Source: CAKZSB01 sp964573105
Lineage (GTDB): Bacteria > Pseudomonadota > Gammaproteobacteria > Granulosicoccales > Granulosicoccaceae
DNA length: 64,000 bases
Reading direction: 5' to 3'
NCBI GenBank assembly: GCA_964573105.1
Contig: CAZNIS010000007.1
Location: 62,001 to 126,000, forward strand
Part shown: positions 9,546 through 18,970 of the stretch, piece after piece
Layout of the letters: each line of letters begins with the position of its first letter
Position numbering within the stretch: the stretch's first letter is position 1
The notes under the pieces: model-generated
Seen by the model: the letters and a program-made list of their open reading frames with translations, nothing else
Told to the model about the DNA's origin: nothing
The model's database searches: none
Made by a program: the position numbers and the translations under genes

Positions 9546-10609
9546 CAGTCAAAACCTCGTGTAGCCAGGCCACAGGCAATCAGCATGGCGGGACCGTCCG
9601 AAAGCAATCGCTGCTGGGCGACGCCCGAGGCAGTTTCAATGTTCTCGAAGGGATTGGCGATGCTGGTCGGGGTGCCAATGTGATCTTCGATCATCTCGGC
9701 GATACCGGGTATTCCGGCGCAGCCGCCTGCCAACAGGATCTGATCGACGTAGTCGTTGTTATCAGCCGAAAAGAAGAACTGCAGGAATCGATTGGCCTGC
9801 TGCACCATCTGATCCTTGAACGGCATCAGGATTTCTGGCTCGTAGTTATCCGGCAGGCCACCGACACGCTTGACGCGTCCGGCGTCTTCATAAGACAGTC
9901 CGAAGCGACGCATGATCTCTTCAGTCAGTTGCTTGCCGCCGAATGGCTGCTCACGGGTATAGACCAGTGCATTGTTGCGAAAGACGCAAAGGCTGGTCAT
10001 GGTCGCGCCCATATCGAGCACGGCAATGGTCTTGCCCTGCCAGTCGACGTTATTCTGTTCTTGCAGCAGCTTGCAGGTATGTTCGATGGTATAGGGCTCA
10101 ATGTCGACGACCTTCGCCGATAGACCGCCGATTTCGCAGGCCGCTGTCCGCTCCTCTACGTTTTCACTGCGCGAGGCGACCAGCAGGATGTCATTGGCTC
10201 CCGGCTGATGCTCGCACGGGCCAATAATCTGGTGGTCCAGATTGACCTCGTCCAGCGAATAGGGGATGTACTGATCCGCCTCAAGCTGAATCTGAGCTTC
10301 CAGCTCAGAGGGCTTCAGGCTGTCCGGCATCTGGATCACCTTAGTGATCACCATCGCGCTCGGCACGGCTACCGCTGCAAACTTGCGCTTTGAGCCCGAT
10401 CGCTTCAACGCCCGCTTGACAGCTTCACCGACAGCCTCTACATCTTGGAGACTCTTCTCGTTCACCGCGTTGGCGGGCAGCGGCTCGACAGCGTAGCTCT
10501 CGATGCGGTAACCCGATTTCGTGCGGCTCAGTTCCAGCAACTTGACAGAGGTAGAGCTGATGTCTACTCCGACCAGGCTGGATTGTTTGTTTCCGATTGT
10601 AAAATTCAT
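9545..10609 (-). CDS. pilM: Type IV pilus assembly ATPase PilM
   Basis: FtsA/actin-like cytoplasmic protein of the type IV pilus platform. The ATG at 10609 gives 354 residues, the usual family length. The frame stays open to 10789, but the extra 60 residues are not PilM-like and would fill the divergent promoter region. Actin-fold nucleotide motifs are visible: GVDISSTSVKLLEL near the N-terminus, AVLDMGATMTSLCV, and ILLAGGCAGIPG near the C-terminus. It is the first gene of pilMNOPQ and is divergent from mrcA, as in Pseudomonas. Confidence 0.95.
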   Translation of the reverse strand: MNFTIGNKQSSLVGVDISSTSVKLLELSRTKSGYRIESYAVEPLPANAVNEKSLQDVEAVGEAVKRALKRSGSKRKFAAVAVPSAMVITKVIQMPDSLKPSELEAQIQLEADQYIPYSLDEVNLDHQIIGPCEHQPGANDILLVASRSENVEERTAACEIGGLSAKVVDIEPYTIEHTCKLLQEQNNVDWQGKTIAVLDMGATMTSLCVFRNNALVYTREQPFGGKQLTEEIMRRFGLSYEDAGRVKRVGGLPDNYEPEILMPFKDQMVQQANRFLQFFFSADNNDYVDQILLAGGCAGIPGIAEMIEDHIGTPTSIANPFENIETASGVAQQRLLSDGPAMLIACGLATRGFD

Positions 10610-10846
10610 GGTAGGGGTTTGGCGCCCGCGCAAGTTGTCTTTGACTGAAAAGATCTGAAATTTTGAAGAGCTTGCAATGTGTAACTGCCAGAGCTCGCCA
10701 CAACTGGAATAATCGATTTGCAAAAGACACTCCAAATTCCTGCTGGCGAGATTGCGAAAAAAGGTTTCTTCAGGGAAAAGGTGAGACAATTCACCAATCG
10801 CAACGCACCGAACGCTTTTCCATAAACTAAATTAGCTACCAGGCCT

Positions 10847-13504
10847 TTGCCGGCAACCGGATCAGATAAATTGCTAGGTCGTATATTCAAATTACTGCTG
10901 AGTCTTTTCTTACTCGCCGTCATCGTTGGTGCCGTCGCGGGTTATTACACTTACAAGCGCCTGGAGACGAATCTGCCGGATGTCGCCTCGATCAGCGAGG
11001 TCGATTTACACGTGCCGCTGCTGGTCTACACCGGTGACAGCAAGTTGATGGCCGAATACGGCGAGAAGCGGCGCGAGCAGCTGCGCATCGAAAACACGCC
11101 TCAGGTGCTGATTGATGCGGTGCTCTCATCCGAGGACGATCGCTTCTACGAGCATCCCGGGTTCGACTATCAGGGCCTGCTTCGTGCCGGGATCAACCTG
11201 ATCAAGACGGGTCGCAAAGGGCAGGGCGGTAGCACGATCACCATGCAGGTAGCGCGCAACGTGTATTTGTCGCCCGAGAAAACCTATCTGCGAAAAATCA
11301 ACGAGATTCTGCTGGCGCTGAAAATCGAGCGCCAAACCAGTAAGGCGCAAATTCTCGAGCTGTACATGAACATCATTTATCTGGGTAACCGCGCCTATGG
11401 CTTTGCCTCGGCTGCGAAGGTGTACTACGGCAAATCCGTCGAGGATTTGACGCTGGCAGAGGCGGCGATGATCGCCGGATTGCCAAAAGCGCCGTCTGCC
11501 TATAACCCGATTGTCAATCCGAGCAGGGCGTTGTTAAGACGAAACTACGTGCTCAGACGTATGCTCGAGCTGTCAAAGATAACCGGTGAACAATATCGCG
11601 AGGCACTGGAGACGCCGGTAACGGCAACCCTGCATCGAACCAAAGCCGAAGCTGACGCCGGGTATGTCAGCGAAATGGCGCGGGCACAAATGCTTAGTTG
11701 GTTTGGCCGCGAGGCGTACACCGGTGGCTACAAGATTTATACAACGATCGACAGCCGCCATCAGGAAGCGGCCAACCGCGCGCTGCGCGATGCGCTGCAG
11801 GCCTATGAAATGCGCCACGGCTTTCGCTTGCCTGGCCAGATTGATCCGCAGCTGCTCGAGGATCCGGAAGGGGTTGAGCAGGCGCTGGCGTCGGTGCCCG
11901 TGTATGGCGGGATTCAGAACGCGATTGTTCAGTCGCTTGACGAAAACTCAGCGACATTGCTGCTCGCCGGCGGGGTCAGCGGTAAGATTCTCTGGGAAGA
12001 CATGCAGTGGGCGTCACCGCGCAGCGAAGAGGACGACGAGCTACCTGCCTACAGCCGCCCGGAAGAGTTGCTGTCAGTCAATGATCTGGTGCACGTGCGT
12101 CCGAAGAATGGCTCTGACAGTGCGTTTGTGCTGACTCAAATGCCGCAGGTTGAGGGTGCGCTGGTCTCACTGGATCCGGCCAACGGGAAAATAATGGCGC
12201 TGGTGGGTGGCTTTGACTTTCAGCGCAGCAAGTTCAATCGCATCACTCAGGCCTACCGGCAGCCGGGCTCGAATTTTAAGCCTTTCATATATTCTGCGGC
12301 GCTTGAGAATGGCGACACCGCGGCCTCTGTCTACAACGATACCCCCGTGGTGCTGAAGGACTCTGTGCTTGAGAGCGAGTGGCGTCCGGAAAACTACTCG
12401 GGACGCTTTTTTGGACCGACCCGCCTGCGTGAGGCGCTGGTCAAGTCGCGCAACCTGGTATCGATCCGGGTGCTGCGCGAGATGGGTATCGGGCGCGCGA
12501 TTCGATACGCCAAGCGATTCAATTTCGAGGATCGAAGTCTGCCGAACAATCTGTCGCTGGCGTTGGGCAGTGGTGACCTGACTCCGCTGCAACTGGCCTC
12601 TGCTTATACGATATTCGCCAACGGCGGCTATTCGCTCAGCCCCCATTTCATTGAAAGGGTTGAGAACAGTGCCGGCGAGGTGCTCTATCAGACGCCACCG
12701 ATCGAGTTTTGTGATACCGATGAAGCCTGCGAGCAACTCGCCCAGCAGCTCAACATCGAGGTCAGCGAGATCGTCCAGGAAGATATTCAGGCTCTCGATG
12801 CCGCGAACCTGCCCGATGACGACGCCCTGACGGAGCCCGTGACAGATAGCAGTGAAGGGCAAGACGCAGATGACGCACCGCCGGGTCCACCCGAAACACC
12901 GCCTGTGCTGATTGCCAGGCGCGTGATCGATGAGCGCAATGCCTTCATCATGCGTTCGATTATGCGTGAGGTTGTGCGGCGCGGTACGGCCACCAAAGCG
13001 CGCGAACTGGAGCGCAAGGATATCGGCGGCAAAACCGGCACCACCAACGATCTGTACGACGCCTGGTTCACCGGTTTTAACAGTCGATTGGTCAGCACCG
13101 CATGGGTTGGCTATGACGATCAGAAATCGCTCGGTCCGAAAGAGACGGGCGGTGTGGCGGCGCTGCCCATGTGGATCGACTACATGCGTGTCGGCCTGGA
13201 TGGCGTACCCGAGGATCAGGAGTACCAGCCGGATGGTGTCGAGACGGTTCGCATCGATCGAAAGACTGGCGAGATGGCCACACCCGGTGCCGAGAATTCG
13301 TTCTTCGAGTTTTTCCGCGAGGAGTATCGACCCGAAGTGCCGGCGGTTCGAACTCTGCCGACGAAACCCGTGCAGCGTCGCGAAGTCGTGCTGGTGGAGA
13401 ATCCGGTCAATCCGTCCGGATCATCGACTGTCAACGCAGTACCTTCAACACCGGCTGCCCGCCCCGCCGCAACACAAAATGCGGATGATGAGCAGCTCTT
13501 CTAA
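10847..13504 (+). CDS. mrcA: Penicillin-binding protein 1A, bifunctional
   Basis: Class A PBP that polymerises and crosslinks peptidoglycan at the outer face of the inner membrane. It has 885 residues from a TTG at 10847; a second TTG at 10871 is possible and no ATG lies nearby. It has one membrane segment (about 13-33), then a GT51 glycosyltransferase (catalytic E96 in SSEDDRFYEHPG), an OB-like insert, and a transpeptidase with S475 of the SxxK motif, an SRN motif and K729 of KTGTT. The acidic insert at about 645-680 and the Pro/Ala-rich tail look disordered. It is divergent from pilM and ends 9 bases before the hemE stop. Confidence 0.95.
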   Translation: MPATGSDKLLGRIFKLLLSLFLLAVIVGAVAGYYTYKRLETNLPDVASISEVDLHVPLLVYTGDSKLMAEYGEKRREQLRIENTPQVLIDAVLSSEDDRFYEHPGFDYQGLLRAGINLIKTGRKGQGGSTITMQVARNVYLSPEKTYLRKINEILLALKIERQTSKAQILELYMNIIYLGNRAYGFASAAKVYYGKSVEDLTLAEAAMIAGLPKAPSAYNPIVNPSRALLRRNYVLRRMLELSKITGEQYREALETPVTATLHRTKAEADAGYVSEMARAQMLSWFGREAYTGGYKIYTTIDSRHQEAANRALRDALQAYEMRHGFRLPGQIDPQLLEDPEGVEQALASVPVYGGIQNAIVQSLDENSATLLLAGGVSGKILWEDMQWASPRSEEDDELPAYSRPEELLSVNDLVHVRPKNGSDSAFVLTQMPQVEGALVSLDPANGKIMALVGGFDFQRSKFNRITQAYRQPGSNFKPFIYSAALENGDTAASVYNDTPVVLKDSVLESEWRPENYSGRFFGPTRLREALVKSRNLVSIRVLREMGIGRAIRYAKRFNFEDRSLPNNLSLALGSGDLTPLQLASAYTIFANGGYSLSPHFIERVENSAGEVLYQTPPIEFCDTDEACEQLAQQLNIEVSEIVQEDIQALDAANLPDDDALTEPVTDSSEGQDADDAPPGPPETPPVLIARRVIDERNAFIMRSIMREVVRRGTATKARELERKDIGGKTGTTNDLYDAWFTGFNSRLVSTAWVGYDDQKSLGPKETGGVAALPMWIDYMRVGLDGVPEDQEYQPDGVETVRIDRKTGEMATPGAENSFFEFFREEYRPEVPAVRTLPTKPVQRREVVLVENPVNPSGSSTVNAVPSTPAARPAATQNADDEQLF

Positions 13505-13513
13505 AGCGACAGG

Positions 13514-14581
13514 CTAGGCATTATCAGAATGGTAGGCCGGGCTCAGCTCGTGCACGGCCTCAACCATAAACTCCACATTGGCCGGATCGATGTGCTGGTG
13601 TATGCCATGTCCGAGGTTGAAGATATGGCGATGCCCGTTGCCGTAACTTTCCAGCACCTGTTGCACCTCGTGCCTGATTGACGCCTCTGTACCGTACAGC
13701 GCACCCGGATCGAGATTGCCCTGCAACGCCGTCTGTTCGCCGGCTCTTGCGCGCGCATCGGCCAGATCAATTGTCCAGTCAACGCCTACACAGGCGCAGC
13801 CGGTAGCCGCAATCTCGCCAAGCCACATACCGCCGTTCTTGGTGAACAGGGTGACCGGAATATCCGCGTGGCTGCTGGCTATGGCATCGACGATCGTCTG
13901 CATGTAAGCCAGCGAGAAAGCGCGGTAGTTTGCCGGTGACAATATTCCGCCCCAGGTATCAAATACCATCAGTGCCTGTGCGCCGGCATCAATTTGCGCG
14001 CGTAGATAGCTGATGGTGGTCGTGGTGATCTTGTCGAGTAGCTGGTGCAGTGCGGGTGTGCTCGCGTGCATCAGGCGCTTGATGTGGGCGTATTCCTTAC
14101 TGCCGCGCCCCTCAACCATGTAGGTAGCAACAGTCCATGGGCTGCCGGCAAACCCGATCAGTGGGACACTGCCGTCGAGTTCGTGCCGAATCAAGCGCAC
14201 CGCATCCATCACGTAGCGCAGTTCGGTTTCCGGATCGGGCGTTGCCAGTTGCTCGACTTGCTCTGGCGTGCGCACCGGACGTGCGAAAACGGGTCCTTCG
14301 CCTTGCTCGAAATGCAGCCCCAACCCCATGGCATCCGGTACGGTGAGGATGTCTGAAAACAAAATCGCGGCGTCGAGTCGATAGCGGCGCAGCGGTTGCA
14401 GCGTGACCTCACAGGCCAGCTCAGGTGTGCTGCACAGCGTCATGAAATCGCCGGCGGTGGCGCGTGTTTTCAGGTATTCGGGCAGGTAGCGCCCCGCCTG
14501 CCGCATAATCCACAAAGGGGTGCGGTCGACGGGCTGGTTGTTCAGTACGCGCAGAAAACGGTCGTTTTTCATCGATTGCAT
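13514..14581 (-). CDS. hemE: Uroporphyrinogen decarboxylase
   Basis: Converts uroporphyrinogen III to coproporphyrinogen III in heme biosynthesis. It has 355 residues and shows the substrate-binding MRQAGRYLPEY motif near the N-terminus and GFAGSPWTVATYMVEG in the middle. The ATG at 14581 matches the N-terminal spacing of homologues (a few residues before KNDRFLR); an ATG at 14572 is the alternative. It is on the same strand as yqeY and rpsU, with a 67-base gap to yqeY. Confidence 0.97.
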   Translation of the reverse strand: MQSMKNDRFLRVLNNQPVDRTPLWIMRQAGRYLPEYLKTRATAGDFMTLCSTPELACEVTLQPLRRYRLDAAILFSDILTVPDAMGLGLHFEQGEGPVFARPVRTPEQVEQLATPDPETELRYVMDAVRLIRHELDGSVPLIGFAGSPWTVATYMVEGRGSKEYAHIKRLMHASTPALHQLLDKITTTTISYLRAQIDAGAQALMVFDTWGGILSPANYRAFSLAYMQTIVDAIASSHADIPVTLFTKNGGMWLGEIAATGCACVGVDWTIDLADARARAGEQTALQGNLDPGALYGTEASIRHEVQQVLESYGNGHRHIFNLGHGIHQHIDPANVEFMVEAVHELSPAYHSDNA

Positions 14582-14648
14582 GTATCGCGGTTGAACGGAG
14601 CCGGTTGTCCGGCCGGGCAGTTGAGGATACCGCGGATGCGCGCGGCAA

Positions 14649-15098
14649 TCAGGCGTTCAGGCGATCCTTGATTTGCGCACTGACCGCGGCCATATCGGCG
14701 CGACCCTGGAGCTTGGGTTTGAGCAGGCCCATTACTTTGCCCATGTCGCGGATGCCGGAGGCGCCGGTCTCAGTGATGGCGTCGCTGATCATTGTCGCGA
14801 TTTCATCGTCAGACAACGCGGCGGGCAGATAGTGCGCGATGATGTCGAGTTCGCTGCGTTCGACAGCGGCGAGATCTTCGCGGCTGGCCGACTCGTACTG
14901 GGCAATGGACTCGCGCCGTTGTTTGGCCATTTTGTCCAACACCGCGACGACGTCGGCGTCGCCGAGTTCGATGCGCTCGTCGACTTCGCGCTGTTTGATC
15001 GCGGCCGAGATCAGTCTCAGTACGCCGAGCCGGGTTTTGTCGCCGGCTTTCATGGCGGATTTGATATCGGCCATCAGGCCGGATTTGAGATCAGACAT
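14649..15098 (-). CDS. yqeY: GatB/YqeY domain protein
   Basis: Small helical protein of 149 residues related to the tail domain of the GatB amidotransferase subunit; its precise role is unsettled. The family signature is clear from the N-terminus (LKSGLMADIKSAMKAGDKTRLGVLRLI) to the C-terminal GKVMGLLKPKLQGRADMAAVSA stretch. It follows rpsU by 37 bases. In many proteobacteria the order is rpsU-yqeY-dnaG-rpoD; here hemE follows instead of dnaG. Confidence 0.93.
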   Translation of the reverse strand: MSDLKSGLMADIKSAMKAGDKTRLGVLRLISAAIKQREVDERIELGDADVVAVLDKMAKQRRESIAQYESASREDLAAVERSELDIIAHYLPAALSDDEIATMISDAITETGASGIRDMGKVMGLLKPKLQGRADMAAVSAQIKDRLNA

Positions 15099-15135
15099 GG
15101 CGGTGTTGGGAAGATTGCCTGGAGAATGCTGCCAA

Positions 15136-15351
15136 TCAGTACATGCGTACGCGGCGAGCGGTTTCCTTGGCGAGTTTCTTCTGGTGGCGCTTGACTGCGG
15201 CAGCGGCTTTGCGCTTGCGCTCGGAGGTTGGCTTCTCGTAGAACTCGCGGCGGCGGGTTTCGGTCAGCACACCGGCCTTTTCGCAGGAGCGCTTGAAGCG
15301 GCGCAGTGCGATTTCGAAGGGCTCGTTTTCTTTTACACGTACAGATGGCAT
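15136..15351 (-). CDS. rpsU: 30S ribosomal protein S21
   Basis: Small-subunit ribosomal protein needed for initiation on natural mRNAs. It has 71 residues, the standard length, and is very basic, with the characteristic MPSVRVKENEPFEIALRRF start and RKRKAAAAVKRHQKK core. It is divergent from tsaD, as in many gammaproteobacteria, and shares a roughly 170-base intergenic region with it that should hold both promoters. Confidence 0.97.
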   Translation of the reverse strand: MPSVRVKENEPFEIALRRFKRSCEKAGVLTETRRREFYEKPTSERKRKAAAAVKRHQKKLAKETARRVRMY

Positions 15352-15522
15352 CGAGGGGTTGTCTCGGTTCTTTCGTTTAGGGCCCGATTTCGGGCTGTTG
15401 AGAGCAGACTATCGCTCAGGTAAGCCGACTAATTATAAGCACTTGTGTGTGGTAAGCAAGTTATCGACCGCTGAACGTGCATTTTCGGTCAAAATACTAC
15501 TCTTTGCACACTGGAATCTGCC

Positions 15523-16545
15523 ATGTTGGTGCTGGGAATTGAATCCTCTTGTGACGAAACCGGTATTGCTGTCTACGATACTGACGCCGGGTTGCGCGCG
15601 CACACGCTGTTCAGCCAGGTCGATACGCACGCCCTTTACGGCGGAGTGGTGCCGGAAATCGCCTCGCGCGATCACATCAAGCGCTGGATACCACTGGTGA
15701 AGGAATGTCTGGCGCGTGATCAGCTGACGCTTGGCGATTTGGATGCGGTGGCCTACACCAGCGGGCCAGGTCTTGCCGGTGCGCTGTTCACCGGCGCGAT
15801 CGCCGGGCGGATGCTGGCGTGGTCACTCGGCTTGCCAGCGCTTGCCGTGCATCACATGGAAGGTCACTTGCTGGCTCCCATGCTAGAAGACGAGCCTCCG
15901 ACGTTCCCGTTCGTTTGCCTGCTGGTCTCAGGGGGGCACACGCAATTGGTTCGGGTTGATGGACTGGGGCGTTACCGGTTGTTGGGAGATACGCTCGACG
16001 ATGCCGCCGGCGAGGCATTTGACAAGACAGCCAAATTGCTGGGTCTTGGCTATCCGGGCGGGCCGAAGGTCGCCAGTGCGGCGCTTGCGGGGGACCCCGA
16101 GCGTTTTCGCTTTGCGCGTCCTATGACCAATCGGGCAGGGCTGGATTTTAGTTTCAGTGGCCTAAAGACGGCGGCGATGACGGCCTGGCGCAACAGCGAG
16201 CAAAACGATCGTGATCGCGCTGATATTGCAGCGGGATTTCAGGCGGCAGTGGTCGATACTCTGGCGATTAAATGCGTTCGCGCGCTGAAGCAGGAACGCA
16301 TGCAAACGCTAGTTGCCTCCGGCGGTGTGGCGGCCAACTCGGAACTTCGCCGCGTGCTGGCCGAACGCGTGAAGCGCGTCGATGGGCAGGTGTTTTATCC
16401 ACGGCTGGAATTCTGTACCGATAACGGTGCGATGATCGCGCTGGCCGGCGGGCTCAGGCTTGCCGCGGGGCAAGCGCCGGTCGAGGCCTTTGAAGTCCGG
16501 CCGCGATGGAGTGTCGACTCCTTGTCTCCGCCAGCGAGCGCCTGA
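15523..16545 (+). CDS. tsaD: tRNA threonylcarbamoyladenosine biosynthesis protein TsaD
   Basis: Catalytic subunit that transfers the threonylcarbamoyl group to A37 of ANN-decoding tRNAs, working with TsaB, TsaC and TsaE encoded elsewhere. It has 340 residues. The ASKHA-fold start MLVLGIESSCDETG, the metal-ligand pair H111/H115 in HHMEGH, and the SGGHTQL and FSFSGLKTA motifs are all present. Its TGA is immediately followed by the plsY stop on the other strand, so the two genes are exactly tail to tail. Confidence 0.97.
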   Translation: MLVLGIESSCDETGIAVYDTDAGLRAHTLFSQVDTHALYGGVVPEIASRDHIKRWIPLVKECLARDQLTLGDLDAVAYTSGPGLAGALFTGAIAGRMLAWSLGLPALAVHHMEGHLLAPMLEDEPPTFPFVCLLVSGGHTQLVRVDGLGRYRLLGDTLDDAAGEAFDKTAKLLGLGYPGGPKVASAALAGDPERFRFARPMTNRAGLDFSFSGLKTAAMTAWRNSEQNDRDRADIAAGFQAAVVDTLAIKCVRALKQERMQTLVASGGVAANSELRRVLAERVKRVDGQVFYPRLEFCTDNGAMIALAGGLRLAAGQAPVEAFEVRPRWSVDSLSPPASA

Positions 16546-17130
16546 CTACTTTTTGCCGATCTTCGATTCCTCACCAGCCAGCAATCGCTTGATATTGTCA
16601 CTATGACGCCAGAACACCAGCACGGCTATCAGGCCCGCCGCAATCGCAAGCGAGGCGGATTTGGCGGTGATCCAGAAATACAACGGCAGCAGTGCGAGTG
16701 CGGTCAGTGCCGCCAGCGACGAGTAGCGAAACGTCAGTGCTACCGCCAGCCAGGTGGCTACTACCAGCAGCCCTGCTACCCAGTTGACGCCAAATGCGGT
16801 GCCGAACGCGGTGGCGACGCCTTTGCCGCCGCGAAACTGGAAAAACACGGGGAACATGTGTCCCAGCACGGCCGCGACCGCGGTTGCGCCCACAATCGCC
16901 GGGCCGGCACCGGCGTATTTGGCCAGCAGCACCGGCAGCAGGCCTTTGACTGCGTCGCCCAGCAAGGTGATGGCAGCGGCTTTTTTACCGCCAGATCGAA
17001 GTACGTTAGTGGCACCCGGGTTGCCCGATCCCTGGGTGCGCGGATCCGGCAGGCCCATCACTTTACAGACGATGATGGCGCTCGAAATCGAGCCGATCAG
17101 GTAGGCGACTACGGGCATGGCGTAGATCAT
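16546..17130 (-). CDS. plsY: Glycerol-3-phosphate acyltransferase PlsY
   Basis: Integral-membrane enzyme that acylates glycerol 3-phosphate from acyl phosphate, the first step in phospholipid synthesis. The ATG at 17130 (or 17118) gives about 194 residues and five membrane segments; the frame is open further upstream but that extension is not family-like. The catalytic loops GSGNPGATN and FRGGKGVATAFG are visible. It is divergent from the methyltransferase at 17238 and abuts the tsaD stop with no gap. Confidence 0.95.
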   Translation of the reverse strand: MIYAMPVVAYLIGSISSAIIVCKVMGLPDPRTQGSGNPGATNVLRSGGKKAAAITLLGDAVKGLLPVLLAKYAGAGPAIVGATAVAAVLGHMFPVFFQFRGGKGVATAFGTAFGVNWVAGLLVVATWLAVALTFRYSSLAALTALALLPLYFWITAKSASLAIAAGLIAVLVFWRHSDNIKRLLAGEESKIGKK

Positions 17131-17237
17131 TGCAGGGCACTGTGTTGGGCAGGTCAGGGTATTGTCTGCTATCGGTGCGCGAGAGTCGATTGTCGAATCC
17201 GGATTGGATCTTTTGAAACTTTGGACGCTAAAGACCG

Positions 17238-18128
17238 TTGAACGCAGACAAGCCAGATCCCTATCGGATTGACAGTGCGCTGGCGCGGCGTGCGGGCAAC
17301 CGCTCTGCACACGATCTGCAGCGGCACGGCGAGGTGGTCCAGACGATCGCGCAGAACCTGCTTGAGCGACTGGATCTGCTGCGCAAGGTGCCACAAAGCG
17401 TGCTGGTGCTGGGTTGTGGTCACGGCACCGAACTGGCCTATCTGCGCAAGCGGTTTCCCCGCGCGCTGATCATCGGCGCGGACATCGCAGACGTCCGGCT
17501 CGAACGGATCGCCCGGGCCAAACGTTTTTGGCAGTCCGCTCAACCCTTGCTTTGTTTTGATCCGGCGCAAACGTTCCCGTTTGCCAGCGATACTTTTGAT
17601 TTGGTGATCGGGAATCTCGTGCTGCCGTGGATTTTCCCCGCGCAGACCTTCGCCAGTGAACTCAATCGGGTCATCGCAACGGACGGGGGGTTCTTTCTGA
17701 GCGCGGCGGGGCCGGACACGCTTCTCGAGCTGCGGCAGGCCTGGGCGGCGGTCGATAACCACGCTCACATCAACGCGATGCCAGACATGCACGACCTGGG
17801 CGATTTGCTGGTCGGCGCGGGTGTTGCAGATCCGGTTGTGGACGTCGAACGATTGGCCGTTAGATACAGTAATGCGCAGAGGCTCCTGACCGAGATGCGC
17901 GGTTTGGGGCTCAATTGCACGCTGGCAGGCCGGCGCCGCGGTCTTTTCGGGACGGACATACACAAGCGATTGAGCGATCAGCTGACGGCGCTGGGAGCCG
18001 AGCGGGATGGTTCGGTTCTGGCTAGTCTTGAGATTGTCTACGCGCACGGTTGGAAGGGACAGCCAAAACAATCGGGCAGCGTGCAGACTTTCCCGCTGGA
18101 AAGACTGACGCAAACTAAACAGGGATGA
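17238..18128 (+). CDS. bioC: BioC-like SAM-dependent methyltransferase
   Basis: Probably malonyl-ACP O-methyltransferase, which disguises malonyl-ACP so that fatty-acid synthesis can build the pimeloyl part of biotin. It has 296 residues with the SAM-binding motif VLGCGHGTEL (about 55-64), GADIADVRL, and the C-terminal EIVYAHGWKG stretch typical of BioC. No other biotin genes lie nearby, so an NDUFAF5-like or other class I methyltransferase remains possible. The start is a TTG at 17238; no ATG precedes the conserved region. Confidence 0.75.
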   Translation: MNADKPDPYRIDSALARRAGNRSAHDLQRHGEVVQTIAQNLLERLDLLRKVPQSVLVLGCGHGTELAYLRKRFPRALIIGADIADVRLERIARAKRFWQSAQPLLCFDPAQTFPFASDTFDLVIGNLVLPWIFPAQTFASELNRVIATDGGFFLSAAGPDTLLELRQAWAAVDNHAHINAMPDMHDLGDLLVGAGVADPVVDVERLAVRYSNAQRLLTEMRGLGLNCTLAGRRRGLFGTDIHKRLSDQLTALGAERDGSVLASLEIVYAHGWKGQPKQSGSVQTFPLERLTQTKQG

Positions 18129-18374
18129 TTGGCAAACGATGATAATTAGTTTGCTGGCGGGCGTGATGAGCGGTTGCTCAAAGCCTGCCACAGCGCTAGA
18201 ATTTCGCTACTCCACCGCGCCTGGTCAAACCGAACTTTTGCCCTGCGGGCAACCGGTTACAAGCGCGGAAAATCGTCGGCTTTCCAGCTTGACATCAGCA
18301 CAGCGTCGGGCGCGTTTTGCGCTGCATCCCCGGTACGTTAACATTCGACACATTCTTGCAGGCTACGTGAACCT

Positions 18375-18878
18375 ATGGTTGTACGGCAGGTAAACAGCAA
18401 AACTGGCGAGACGCAGATCATCGTCAGAGGCAACCGGTCGATGAGCTGGCGTGCCAACGTGTTGCTCGCTGCTTCACTCGGCGGCGTGAGCCTGTTGTTC
18501 GGTGTCGGGATTGCCTGGTTCGGATTTTGGCTGGTGCTGCCCTTCGCGGGTCTGGAATTCGCGCTGGTACTGTACTGCCTCAGCGCGACATACCGCCGGC
18601 TAAGCTTCATGGAAGTCATCTCGGTTGGCGACAGCACGGTTGTGGTCGAGAAAGGTTACAAAAAACCGGAAAAAACAGTCGAGCTGCTCAGGGCATGGAT
18701 TCGACTACAATTTGATGATCCACCGAGCTGTTTCGATGTTGGCAAGTTGCAGTTGAAAGCAGCGGGGCAGCTCCACGAGATTGGCCGCAGTCTCAACAAG
18801 GAAGACAAGCGCCTGCTGCACCGAGAGCTGTCTTTTTGCCTCGAGCGAGACGAGCCGCGACTGCAGCTGATTTCCTGA
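18375..18878 (+). CDS. DUF2244 membrane protein
   Basis: Integral membrane protein of 167 residues with two close hydrophobic segments (about 28-47 and 50-70) and a soluble C-terminal domain. It fits the DUF2244 family, which often lies next to cytochrome oxidase genes; its function is unknown. It is 92 bases upstream of coxB on the same strand. The family assignment comes from the short N-terminal soluble region, the helical hairpin and the SATYRRLSFMEVISVGDSTVVVEKGYK stretch. Confidence 0.75.
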   Translation: MVVRQVNSKTGETQIIVRGNRSMSWRANVLLAASLGGVSLLFGVGIAWFGFWLVLPFAGLEFALVLYCLSATYRRLSFMEVISVGDSTVVVEKGYKKPEKTVELLRAWIRLQFDDPPSCFDVGKLQLKAAGQLHEIGRSLNKEDKRLLHRELSFCLERDEPRLQLIS

Positions 18879-18970
18879 CTGCAAGTCAGCCAAGCACCAT
18901 TGACAAATCAGCTTTCCGTCGTGGCGGGAAGCGAAACAGAATTCTTGAAATGCAATTGGAGAGGGTCCCG

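Noticed and set aside
10610..10789. 60-codon extension of pilM upstream of 10609
   Set aside because: The family length and start motif fit 10609, and the extension occupies the divergent pilM/mrcA promoter region.
18139..18393. 84-residue frame with a lipobox-like MSGC near its start
   Set aside because: It overlaps the DUF2244 start, has no ribosome site, and the sequence after the supposed lipobox looks random.
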